Shown one piece after another: positions 22,169 through 33,149 of a stretch of 64,000 nucleotides of DNA. The stretch lies in NCBI GenBank assembly GCA_963965975.1, contig OZ014420.1:4738001-4802000 (forward strand). Reading direction: 5' to 3'. Source of the stretch: Xestospongia bergquistia (Eukaryota > Porifera > Demospongiae > Haplosclerida > Petrosiidae). Each line of letters begins with the position of its first letter. Positions within the stretch are counted from its first letter, which is position 1. The position numbers and the translations under genes are program-made. The notes beneath the pieces were generated by a model, which saw only the letters and a program-made list of their open reading frames with translations, was not told the DNA's origin and did no database searches.

Positions 22169-23068
22169 TTAGTACAAGTTTACCTTTTTACTTCCGAATT
22201 CGTAGCAGAGAGCAGTATTTAAATTCATGTAACCAAACTCAGTATATGAATATATATTTAATTACATATACTCTACATGTTCACAAAAGGGGTTAACAAT
22301 GTGTTTGTTTAGTCTCATTGTATAGGTCTATTGTACTCTTTATGTTTGATTCTTTAACTTTATGACTAAACAGTTTGGTTTTACCCATCACTAGTTTTAC
22401 AACTTGTTGAAGAACAATAATAATTATAAGTGTTCAAGACATTTTTTTATTATCAACAATCAAAACTATCCAGCTTGCAAGAAGCTATAAGTGGGTGTGG
22501 TTTATTTATGGATAAGTAAATGGATGAATGGATGGGTCAATAGGATGGACAGATGGATTGTTACATAAATCAATTTGTCATTCTTTATATATAGATAAGT
22601 ATCTTCAGTCTTTCTGGATCAGTAAGAAGTGAGATATACATAGGGTAAGTTCAGTTGTGTAAATTAATATAAGAAAATAAATCTGACTATATACTCTTTT
22701 AACATTAAGGAATTTGAGATTGTTGTCTCTAGCAAACCTAAGTTAACGACATATCTGTACTTTTGATAAATTAAAAAGCTCAAGCTATTTTCAGTCAATC
22801 TAGAGTTTCAACAGGTTTGACAAAACAAAAATGTCAACTCCAAGTCAGAAATAGTTGATCTAATACATCGTAAGACCTCACTAGATTATCTCCAGTCCAG
22901 TCATTAATGTTTCACTATAGAATTAAAGAAAATAATTAGTACAAGATTTGTCAAATTAATAATAGATCAAACTTACAGTCTAACTTCACATTATTTTGTG
23001 CACCTATATTGCAAATCAAAGGGTAAAATAAAACTGATACAGCGTCTATGTCTCATTTACTTCAATAG
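22169..23068. other. Intergenic; includes a repeat shared with the NLR2 flank
   Basis: 22866-22990 matches 47676-47790, downstream of an NLR pseudogene ('ATCTCCAGTCCAGT', 'TTTCACTATAGAATTAAA', 'GTGCACCTATAT'). 23030-23068 matches the intron before NLR DEATH exons ('CTATGTCTCATTTACTTC' then AATAG). So an NLR-cluster segment was copied here. Confidence 0.55.
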
Positions 23069-23321
23069 AATTGACATCAAATAATGCTCTAAGACTTCTT
23101 GTTAAGAGTGGTTTTGTTGTTAAAGACAAGTGGATTGAACTCACTAGTCTACTAGGTGTCTCACTAGTGGAGAGGAGAAGACTCAAGAAAATGGCCAGCA
23201 GTGATCAAGACTACCACTTTGCTTTAGAGGAAGGTTTACAATGGCGGATTACAAACAGTACTGACCCCTCTTGGGAAGAACTCATCTCAGCTATTGAGAA
23301 CTGTAGAAATAAGGAAATAGC
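23069..23321 (+). pseudogene. Orphan NLR DEATH-domain exon
   Basis: Preceded by the same TTCAATAG acceptor as the DEATH exons at 39438 and 59569 and about 85-90% similar to them: the L-L-V-K-S-G-F-V-V start, G-V-S-L-x-E-R-R-R-L-K helix, and S-W-E-E-L-I-S-A-I-E-N-C end. There is no 2A exon, CARD-like exon or NACHT exon nearby. Where the exon should continue (I-A-V-I-M-R-K) the frame runs directly into hAT transposase sequence at about 23322. A broken copy of the NLR N-terminus. Confidence 0.8.
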
Positions 23322-24590
23322 TAAATTAATCAAGTTTTCTCCAAAAAGAGCACATTTATTTTCAGAGAAATTGGCCCAATCTGAAGATCTAGAAACTGGA
23401 GTTACCATTAAACAACTTTGTCCTACAAGATGGACAGCTAGAACATAGGCAATTGGTGCTGTTCTAACTGACTACACTGTCCTAATGGAAACACTTGATG
23501 AAATTCATCAGACAACACACGATGAATATGGACTAAAAGCTGCAGGTCTTTAATCTGCCTTAGAAAAATTTTCAACATTATTTGGATTGAAATTGGGATA
23601 CCTAATCTTTGGAGCTTCTGAAACACTTTCTAAATCATTGCAGGGTAAGGATACAACTGTTCAAGAAGCACTCTCAGCTGTTAACCTAGCTAAAGCTTTC
23701 TACAGAAGGCAAAGGGTAGATGAAGCTTTTTCTCACTTTTATGATGAAGTAGTTGACATTGCCCAGAAAATGAGCATAGGTGGCCCTCAATTACCTCGAT
23801 ACAGGAGACTACCAAAAAGACTTGAAGATGGAGGCGAACCACACAGGTATGATGCACCAAGAGACTACTTTCACCACCAATATTTTGAGGCTTGTGACTT
23901 ACTTCTTCGTGAATTAGAAGACAGGTTTGAGCAACAAGCATTATTACCACCTATTCTATCCCTTGAAAATATTCTGTTAAAGGCTGCAAATGGTGAAGCT
24001 TACGAAGAAGATTTTCAAATGGCTAAAATTTCTTGCTATAAGGATGATATCAATTTTGATCACCTGCAAAAACAACTTCCTCTTTGTGCTGATTTAATTC
24101 GACAAGCCCTTCCTAGTGTTAAACAAGTTACCTCCATGCGCACCATTTGTGAAGTAATGAACACACAACAAGTTTATAAATCAATGCTATATGAAGTACA
24201 CAATCTTTTAAGGTTGTATTTAACAATTCCTATAACATCAGCTACAGCTGAGAGGTCATTTTCTGCACTGTGAAATGTTCTTACTTACTTACGTTCATCT
24301 ATGACTGAACAGAGATTGAACAACTGTATGCTACTCCACATACACAAGCAGTTAACTGATTCTCTTGATTTGATAGAAATTGCCAAGGAATTTATTGTTA
24401 TAAATGCTGAAAGGAAGCTTTACTTTGGCACATTCACAAACATTTAACTTTCATAATTTAAAAAATAATTTCTTTTTTGAACTAATTTATAATTATAGTT
24501 AAATTTTTGTGACCTTAAATATTTATACTCCCTTCATGGTCAGCCCCCCCAATATTACTGGCTCTTATACACCTATGACTGTAGTGTCCT
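23322..24590 (+). mobile_element. hAT transposon (ZMYM1-like), 3' half
   Basis: Continues in frame from the DEATH exon. Visible parts are the C-P-T-R-W-T-A-R-T motif of the transposase core, a long helical region, and the hAT C-terminal dimerisation motif (T-S-A-T-A-E-R-S-F-S-A-L, near 24237-24270). It is interrupted by TAG at 23446, TAA near 23551 and TGA at 24271. After the last stop of the frame (~24446) there is an AT-rich tail and a terminal CCCCCCC segment (24544-24550). Complementary in content to the 5' half at 15141-16390, but ~80 residues between them are missing from both. Dead. Confidence 0.8.
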
Positions 24591-24775
24591 ATGTCAACAA
24601 TAATTGACCACATATACATGATCAGCACATTCTAATTATGCTATATTGTTTATTCCAAATGTATGTTAGTAGAGTAAACTCTTGACCTTGTAGGGCATAT
24701 ACTATTATAGTAGTCAGCAATATAAGCCTTCGTGCTTATATTTAGTGGTGAATGCTTGTAGTTGCACCTAATTCA

Positions 24776-25528
24776 ATATGAGGTTGATCCATTTTATTCT
24801 ATATGTGATAACTATATATGGATGCACTGGCTGTAGATTGGAGATAGAAGCAGAAGATGGAACTAGTACTGGTGGTGCTGAAATGTTTCGCAGCCAAGCT
24901 TCAAATGGAGCCACAGTATTAATAAATACTCTAAGAGACACTATTATACCTTCACAATGGAAGTTATAAGCTGTGATCAACTCACAGTGACTGATATTCG
25001 ATATAGTAATGATGGTTTGTCGGATGTTGTTGATATATTCTTGAATACAAGTAAGATTGGACAGTTTACATCTAAAGTTGTAGTTGATAATGGAGATGGA
25101 TGGAATGTTTTTCAAAGCTCAGGCCAAGTAGGCATTCCAGTTAAAATACATAAAGGAGTTTATAATCTATAAATAAAACTGTTTAAGTCTTTGGATGAAT
25201 ATGGTATAGAGATAGATAAAGTATCTCTTCAATTCATCTGTTCTTCTGTTAATATAAATAATGAATGTCCTGAGTCCGTTATAAAAGTAGCCAGAGCGTC
25301 AATTATGGGCACCACGCCTACTACTGATACGCCTACTACTGACGCAAATCTGATACAGAAGGCCTTAGTTCAAAAGATAAAGTTACGATATCAAGCAGTG
25401 TTGTTGGAAGTTTTGTAGGTCTAGCCGGTCTTGTTATAGCAGCTTTAAGTATTGGTATTGCTGTCTACAGATGCTATAATTACGTAAAATCAAAAAGAAG
25501 TGATAATCTTGACAGGAATTTGATCTGA
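24776..25528 (+). pseudogene. Membrane lectin-like gene, copy A (damaged)
   Basis: ATG at 24778 starts a hydrophobic signal peptide (L-I-H-F-I-L-Y-V-I-T). A beta-rich extracellular domain follows that resembles carbohydrate-binding module 6-like or galactose-binding folds (E-A-E-D-G, ... Y-S-N-D-G-L-S-D-V-V ..., G-D-G-W-N-V-F). Then come a Thr/Pro linker, a single transmembrane helix (~25405-25460) and a short basic tail ending at TGA 25526-25528. Damage: a frame change near 24940-24960, TAA at 25170-25172 within the domain, and a one-base frame change near 25335-25350 before the membrane helix. An intact relative would be a type I membrane protein of about 240 residues. The function of the family is unknown; ligand binding at the surface is inference. 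Confidence 0.6.
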
Positions 25529-26690
25529 GGTATTGTACTTGTGGCTATATTTTTTGTTAGATTTGTGGGATTTAAACTGAATGACATTAAATTTACGTCT
25601 CACATTACTAAAACTAAAAGTTTACATTTTTTTATCAAAACAAAGTAATAATAATACATTATAAGTAAACCATACTGAAACATTCTCTCCAATAGAAACT
25701 CCATTCACTCTAACTGACACTTGATCTGAATTGCCATGATCATGCACAACAAGCAAGATTTTTCCATTAATATTAAACTAAGAAATATGATTGTTTCTCC
25801 ACTATGTAGCCATTCTGTACTGTCATTTGATGCAGTACTTCAAAACCTACTAAAAACAGTAAATATACATTTTCAACTTCCAAACCAAAGGACATCAGAG
25901 TTGGATTAATGTGTGGTAAGGCATAGGGTGTGGTGTTGAAGTAGATGTAGCAATTGTTTAGTGCACTTCTAATACTGTTTTGTCAATTTCAACTCTATAG
26001 TAGTCTGTGTAATCAACTCAAATCTTTGTCACATGAGTCCTAGTAGATACTGCTATTGTACAAGTTCGTTCCAGTTAAAAAATAGATTTTCTATTCAACA
26101 GTACAAAGTTCATAGTTATTATTAAGTGCACAGGATTATGAAACTGGTTATATCCGAATGATGTTTAGAGGCGTGGCTCGATGATCGGACACTCTGGTGT
26201 TTTTACTGTTTTTAAATAAACGGAGGGTTCGAAGCTGACTTTCGACACCAGCTTCGAGTGCCCCAATCCGTCATATAGTTATTGCAAAAAATATACTGAA
26301 AAAGAAATCTCTTTGCACAATTTACAAGCATATATCCTGTACACTTGTGATAATTATAATACGGACATTCTTATGTAGATTCGAACGATGATCATATCTT
26401 GGTAACAATTATAGCTTGAACGTTCTCTCTGCTTTTGAACACTATATAAGATGTAAAGAATTAACCGTCAAAATTTGGAGAAATTTCTACATACAGTTCT
26501 GAATATACATTTCTTTGAAAACATGAACTCATGGACGAATAAACGGACATTTAAGAGAAGTGCTTTTCTAAAGTAGGTGATAAGTTCTTGTTATTTATTA
26601 ACTCAAATTTGACAATCACAAATACTGTTTATTAATTATACAAATTCACTGTGCATGAAGAAATAATTTTACAACAAAAAAGTCTAGCAG
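25529..26690. other. Intergenic with weak signals
   Basis: 25650-25860 on the minus strand holds a degenerate coding-like stretch (V-H-D-H-G-N-S-D-Q-V-S-V-R-V-N-G-V in one frame) that may be a relic. 26170-26270 contains boxes similar to a Pol III promoter, TGGCTCGATGATCGG and GGTTCGAAGC, as in a tRNA-derived SINE, but a second copy is not seen. Not asserted as genes. Confidence 0.25.
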
Positions 26691-26697
26691 TTAATTA

Positions 26698-29600
26698 TTA
26701 TATGTCACACATAAAACAAACAAAATTTAGTGATTTTTCTTTCTTGATCCCAACACATATCATGTGGTACCACTGGAAACATTTTTCACATTCCACCCAA
26801 TTAGTTGCTTTAGTATGAAAACATAAATTATTAGAACATGCTGATAGTTTTTCTGTAATAAAATACATGAATTGTATTATTATATTGTGAATATTTTCAT
26901 ACTGGTTGTCAGATTATTCTTTGACTGTTCTAGTGTAGTTTCTAAAATGGCAAGCCATTAGTCAAGGGTTAATTATAATCAAATGTCACATACCATTATC
27001 ACTGAGTCCATTCTTGTCATATTCACTGAGTCCTATCTCTTCTTCACCTCTCTTGCTAGTACTTCTGGTACATCTCTTCCTCCCTGTAACAAGGATAATT
27101 AACTCATAAATACTTCAGTATATATACATTACACATACTGGAAATTTGAGAATTTTTAGGTAATGTCTTTGACTGTTCTAGTGTAGTTTCTAAAATGGCA
27201 AGCCACTAGTCAAGGGTTAATTATAATATAATGTCACATACCATTATCACTGAGTCCATTCTTGTCATATTCACTGAGTCCTATCTCTTCTTCACCTCTC
27301 TTGCTAGTACTTCTGGTACATCTCTTCCTCCCTGTAACAAGGATTATTAAGTCATAAACACTTCAATTTATATACATTACACATACTGGAAATTTGAGAA
27401 TTTTTAGGTAATGTCTTTGACTGCTCTAGTGTAGTTTCTAAAATGGCAAGCCACTATTAAAGGGTTAATTATAATATAATGTCACATACCATTATCACTG
27501 AGTCCACTCTTGTCATATTCACTGAGTCCTATGACTCCTATCTCTTCTTCACCTCTCTTGCTAGTACTTCTGGTACATCTCTTCCTCCCTGTAACAAGGA
27601 TAATTAACTCATAAATACTTCAATATATATACATTACACATACTGGAAATTTGAGAATTTTTAGGTAATGTCTTTGATTGTTCTAGTGTAGTTTCTAAAA
27701 TGGCAAGCCACTAGTCAAGGGTTAATTATAATCAAATGTCACACACCATTATCACTGAGTCCATTCTTGTCATATTCACTGAGTTCTATCTCTTCACTTC
27801 TCTTGCTAGTACTTCTGGTACATCTCTTCCTCCCTGTAACAAGGATTATTAACTCATAAATACTTCAATATATATATACATTACACATACTGGAAATTTG
27901 AGAACTTTTGGGTGACTTTTCTAGTGCACTTTCTAAAATAGCAAGCCATAAATTCAAAGTATAATTAACCTCAGGCTGTATCACTTACTATTCTCATCTA
28001 CTTCACTGAGACTGATGTCTCCATCACTGGATTTACATGCTGTAGCGTCTAAAGATAATTCTTCAGGATGGAATATTTTTTTCCATTTTTCATATCTGAT
28101 GTCAGGTAGATCATAACCATTCTCATACCTCTTAAAAAACCGACTGTGCTCTTCTTCTGTAAAATCAAATTTTGATGTACTCTGTTCACTTTGTTTTTTT
28201 TCTTTCTTTTGTCTCTCTTTCTCGGCTTTTTCAACTGCTCTTTTATTTTTTCTCTCCTCTACTTCCTTCTTTTTCTGTTCTCGTTCCATTGCCTTCTTTT
28301 CTCGCTGTTGCTTTCTAAGATCTTTAGCTTTTAATTCATCTGCTTTCTTCATTTCTTTTTCTCTTATCAACTGAAGATTTTCAGAACTTGTTAAAACACG
28401 AGCACTGTGGTTTTTTTCCTCATTACTTGGTAGCTGAGGTAAAGTAAGAAAATCATGAAGAGTAGATGGCTGAACTTTTGTAATGCAATCTTCGTCTGCA
28501 GAAAAGTTACCATAGTAACCACAGGTACTGTCTTCACTACAAGTGTGTTCCTCATAATAATCAATGCTTTCACTATCGGAAGTAATACAGGTACGAGGAT
28601 GAGACTTAGCTGGGCTATAAAGAGGAAGAAACAGTCCCATCTTGGAGGCTATCATATCTATTTTCCCATCCTCCTCAAGTTGCAAGTAACATAATACTGC
28701 ATACCTGTTGAAGGGGTATATACCAGTGGATCTAAACCCAGCAACAATATTGGCTGGTGTCATTGCCTTTGTCCAGGCTCGACTAAAAATTTCGGTGAAA
28801 TTAAATCTATTAACGGCTTTCCCAGGATTATAGGACATGTAAAGATGACACTCATTATTGTATGCCTCTTTTAAGGGGCTAAAACATGACCTGTCCAGTG
28901 GTTGACACAAATGAGTTGTATGAGGTGGCAAGCAAAATAAGATGATCTGATTTGCAGCAGCTGTCCTGATCAATTGAGGTTGGTAATGTGAAGAATGTCC
29001 ATCCAGGAGTAACAAGATGGGTCGTTGTGGAGGGATGTGAAGTAAGAAGTGATTAGTAAACCATTCCTGAAACAATTCGGAATCTATCCATCCATTTTTA
29101 GACAACCCATATGCAGTACCTGGGATTTCTCCTGTTGTGAAATTGGGCTTGAGTTTTTTCCGATCAAAAATTATCATCGGAGGCAAAAGGTAACCAGAAG
29201 CACTGCATGCTGACAAAACAGTAATTTGGGCTTTATCACCACTAGTAATACAGGAAATATCTCTCTGACCTTGTACTCCAATTATTTTGCCAGGTTTATG
29301 TTGCAATGGGAACCCGCTCTCATCACAGTTAAAAATCAGCATTGGTGATTCAAGCAAATTATTAGACTTCAATGTTTCTTCAAGCAAGTCAAAATATCGA
29401 TTTATGACATCTGGGTTAGCTGCAATAACTCTACGATATGCTAATTTGGATCCACATCTTAATCGTAGTTTTGGATGCCGCTTCACAAATGAGCCCCACC
29501 AACCAGTAGTGACATTGACATCTTCAACTTCACATTGACGTTTCTTTGCTAGTGCTGCTCTAACAATACAAAGAACTTGTTCCTTTGTCCGAGCGAAGCC

Positions 29601-29867
29601 CATTTTAGCTGAACCTACCAAAAATGTTACTAGTTCTTCTTCTTCAATGTCATTTAGGTATCTAGGGGGTCCACTGTGAGCACCAAAAGAGACATTACCA
29701 GACACTCTATCCCATAATGTTGACTTTGGCACATTATACATTTCAGCAGCTTTTCTAAGAGTAAATCGTCCTTTAGCCACGTCCTTTGCTGCTATACGTA
29801 ACTGGGTCTCACTCCACCGCTTGTAGTGCCTATCCCTTGGCTTTTTTCCTCCAGAGGATAACCTAGG
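26698..29867 (-). CDS. Pogo/Tigger-type transposase gene with C-terminal PHD finger, spliced
   Basis: Minus strand, six exons: 27989-29867, 27747-27833, 27490-27588, 27242-27331, 26994-27083, 26698-26852. All junctions are GT-AG, phase 1 after the first; the sum is 2400 bp, 799 codons plus stop. A psq-type helix-turn-helix (L-R-K-A-A-E-M-Y-N-V-P-K-S-T-L) leads into a DDE_1 catalytic core: N-C-D-E-S-G-F, L-L-L-D-G-H-S-S-H and C-Q-P-L-D-R supply the acidic triad. A K/E-rich coiled coil follows. Exons 2-5 are four copies of one exon (R-K-R-C-T-R-S-T-S-K ... I-G-L-S-E-Y-D-K-N-G-L-S-D-N). The last exon is a PHD finger (Cys pairs with W-V-E-C-E-K-C, W-Y-H, C-F-M-C). No stop or frameshift. The first exon opens at an acceptor without a Met before ~29740, so a 5' exon is missing from this model. 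It could be an active intron-bearing element or a domesticated gene. Confidence 0.85.
26930..27905. repeat. Four tandem exon-plus-intron repeats, ~245-260 bp period
   Basis: Each unit contains a 87-99-bp exon and an intron carrying 'CATACTGGAAATTTGAGAA' and 'TCTAGTGTAGTTTCTAAAA'. Units are about 90-95% alike, so duplication is recent. Exon sizes 90, 90, 99 and 87 bp differ only by multiples of three. Confidence 0.9.
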
Positions 29868-31559
29868 CTATTAAAGAAGATGTAACTATAACATAATAAA
29901 TCATATATAAACAAAGAAAAATAGACTCATGTCAGGGGCACTTAAAAAAGGACTTGCATGTTTTCAAACAATTAATTGTCTCAGCACCCACTTAAAGCAC
30001 ATAAACTTTATGGTTTGCAATAAGTCATTTGTACAAAGGTTTTTCACAACTAATTGTCATAGCTTTGTATAGAGACTCCTAGTTATGTATAAAAGATAGA
30101 AAGATTTTAGCTCATTGTAGTGGACTACTGCATTCTGAAGATTCAATAAGACCAGATGAAAACAAATAAGTAAGGCAGATATGTCTACTAGTATGTTTGA
30201 AGGTATACATCTCTTCTCTACTACATAACAAAGACTATACATTGCACCAATGACTACATGTGATATAACTATATACTGCAAAATATTTAGAGCCTTTGAT
30301 CATATCATGAATTTTGAATAAGCAACTCATTAGAACTCATCTCTCTATCAAAATAATGACTAGTGACTTTAACATGTTATCTGCCTACCCTTCCTCCTAT
30401 TCTTGTGACTATAACATCATACCTACAGTATAATACATGGTCTATGACATATTTTAGTTTACGGGATGACTTTATCTTTTTTTCTCAAAGGTATTAAAAA
30501 CAAATAATATTGTCATATAATTAATTGATTATCATTTAAAAGTTTATTTCACTCAGATTATTATAATTCAAATATCTATCACATGTTTACCTACTTATAA
30601 TAAAGTTAGTCATAAAGTCAAGCAGCTATTAAGCCTTAGTACAACACTCTTATTATTAAAAAAGTGAACTGACTCTGTTATTAGACATATTTACTAATCA
30701 CTAAAATGGCCAGGGTTGACTAAGGTATTGCTAACACATAGCTCAAGCCATCAAGTCTTCCACATGGACATCTATACATTATCACAAATTACCATGTTTG
30801 ATTCTTTCCACAATAGTTAATACGAGAGAGTCCTGGATAAGGTTTAACTTGAGGTAGATTTAGTTGATAGAAAGAGAAAGACTCAGAAACTGACAGAAAA
30901 CTCCTAGCTAACGTTTAAACTTGAGGTTGTGTTGTCCGCCAAAACATACCACGTGTCCGCAAATACATTTAAGTCCGTACAAGCAACAAAAACGGAGCTC
31001 ATTCACAACACGGAGTTTAGTTAGGAAACTGTGCAAGGAAAGTGTATTCATTGAGCATAACCAAGTGCCACATTGTACGGAAGCAATAAGCTGTCTTCAA
31101 ATTTTTAGAAGAAAAAGTGTCCGAGAATAGATTTGTCCGTCCATTGATCTTCGACTCTACTTATATTACGTCTATATTTCCTATATAGAGTCTAAACATA
31201 GTCCACATGTATTAGCTTACGTTTGAAATAAACAAGTGTATCATGCACTCTACTCAGGAGTTAACTCTGTTGACTTTGTTGGATACATGTTATTTATTGA
31301 TTACAATCTGTTTCAAAAGTCACATAGTTGTTTGGGGTGTTTGTCATCAAATTACTATAGAGAATATGTATATATTATTGTTTTTGAATTTCTTTTCATG
31401 GTTCAACCAATTGATTGAATCTTGAATAAAAATTTCATAGTAAGCAAGGTTGACTTTTAGAATTTAATTCATAGTATTGAATCTTAAAATAAAAATTCAA
31501 CAAGTCCATACATATACTACTAAATCATGTAGTTTTGTTGATAATCTGCTGCCTAATTA
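29868..31559. other. Upstream of the pogo-type gene; GTCCG-rich patch
   Basis: Should contain the missing 5' exon and promoter. 30940-31145 has five GTCCG motifs in plus orientation, and CGGACA occurs in the opposite orientation on the other side of the gene at 26371 and 26535. These may be subterminal repeats of the transposon. No other gene is supported; short open stretches near 31240 are not convincing. Confidence 0.35.
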
Positions 31560-31574
31560 ACTTCTATATGGCTT

Positions 31575-31960
31575 CAATTTGTTTTATTTTATATCATATA
31601 TGGCTGTAGATTGGAGACAGGACAGAACATGGACAAGTACTGGTGGTTCTGCAACGTTTCCCAGCCAAGCTTCAAATGGAGCCACAATACTAATAAATAC
31701 TCTAAAGGACAATATTACCTTCCTATTGGAATCTATAAGAAATACAGTAGCTATGTTACATATAGTAACAATGGATTGTCAGATGTTGTTGGTGTATTCT
31801 TAAATACAAATAAAATCAGACAGTTTAGATCTAAAGCTGTAGTTAGCATTGGAGATGGATAGATGTTTTCCAAAGGTCAGGCCAAATGAAAACAGATCAT
31901 TTCCAAATGGTGTTTACTTATAAGTCTTCATCAACAAGGGGAGGGATTAATTAATCTGGT
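31575..31960 (+). pseudogene. Membrane lectin-like gene, copy B (fragment)
   Basis: Matches copy A from the E-A-E-D-G position (here broken) through the N-G-A-T-I-L-I-N-T-L and Y-S-N-N-G-L-S-D-V-V-G-V-F-L-N-T segments. A frame change lies near 31625-31700 and TAG interrupts at 31860. No signal peptide in frame, no transmembrane part. Confidence 0.65.
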
Positions 31961-32764
31961 GATTGGAGTGCAAGTGTTCACTTGTTTGCTATAGTAGTCA
32001 TCTATGCAGCTTCAGGTCTTCAATGCTCTTATACTTTATTTATTAAGTGGTAAAGGTTATATATGTGTAGATATAGATAGATTGGGTAATTAGTTAGTTG
32101 ATTAATTGTATAAACCAATATATAGTTGTACAGATTGTATGTATGTTTGAAGCAAACTGAAAGTAAACATAATGTTTTCATTTCTAATGCACTATTAGAT
32201 TGATTAAATAGAGACAAAGGGTTTATTATTAGTAGCACAATTAATACTGGAATAGCTACTATACTACTAATGGTGGCAAAGCCCTTAGTAAGAAGATATC
32301 TTTACAATAGTAAACAGTGTTGCCTGTTGGTGGTCTAGTGAATGTTGTTACATAGCAGCTGTAGGTCTTTGCTATGACTTGCTACTAATACTATTATGTA
32401 AGAAAAAAGTCAAAAGTATCAATTGTATAATTAATTAATCATAATTGATTATGCTTTTATACTACTTTATAATTAACAAATTTTCTGTTTGTGTCATAGA
32501 CTACTTGTTCAACATTATTACTTTATTTTGTTTTGTGAGTTTATTTTTATCAAAGTGATAAACAACTACCAAACTTACATTAGTTATGATCTGAATATAT
32601 GTACTGCACTTAAAAATAAACTTTTTATTCAAGTGTACCAGGTATAGTTAGGGTTATGTATAACAGGTCATTTCTAAATGATGTTTAATCATAAGTCTAG
32701 TAGCATCCTACGTCAAAGGGGGAAGGATTAATTAATCCTGTGAGTGGAGTGGAGAACTACACAT
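31961..32764. other. Intergenic
   Basis: AT-rich spacer between lectin-like copies B and C. 31881-31975 and 32665-32760 share a repeated block ('AGGTCATTTCTAAATG', 'GGAGGATTAATTAATC' and similar), part of the duplicated unit. Confidence 0.4.
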
Positions 32765-33145
32765 GTCTATTCCAAAGTATGTTAGTACATTAACCAATGT
32801 TGACCTTGTAGGATGAACATTATTATAGTAGTTGCCTTCTGTGCTCTTATAATTTATTTATTTAGTGATAAGTGCTACATCTTGTAGTTGTGCCTAATTC
32901 AATATGAAATTGATTCATTTTATTCTATATGTGATAACTATATGTGGATGTACTAGCTGTAAATTGGAGACAAAGCATAACATGGAACTAGTACTGGTGG
33001 TGCTAAAAGGTTTCACAGCGAAACTTCAAATGGAGCCACATTACTAATAAATACTCTAAGAGACACAATTACCTTCACATTGGAAGTTATAAGCACTACA
33101 TGTAATGAACTCATAGTGACTGATGTTCAATATAGTAATGATTCC
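32765..33145 (+). pseudogene. Membrane lectin-like gene, copy C with 5' flank (truncated)
   Basis: Includes the same 5' flank as copy A (32765-32900 versus 24650-24770, 'GTGCCTAATTCAATATGA'), then signal peptide and the beginning of the ectodomain with frame breaks. It stops at about 33143 ('AGTAATGATTCC') where LINE-derived sequence begins. Confidence 0.65.
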
Positions 33146-33149
33146 AACT

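Noticed and set aside
15141..24590. A single hAT element split by a 7-kb insertion
   Set aside because: The 3' half is joined to an NLR DEATH exon and ~80 residues of core are missing from both halves; two separate fragments fit better, though not proven.
26170..26270. tRNA or tRNA-derived SINE suggested by TGGCTCGATGATCGG and GGTTCGAAGC
   Set aside because: No cloverleaf can be formed, no acceptor stem, and no second copy in the window; kept only as a weak note.
31236..31425. Two overlapping 60-codon frames
   Set aside because: They overlap in different frames, are hydrophobic by AT-composition and have no support.
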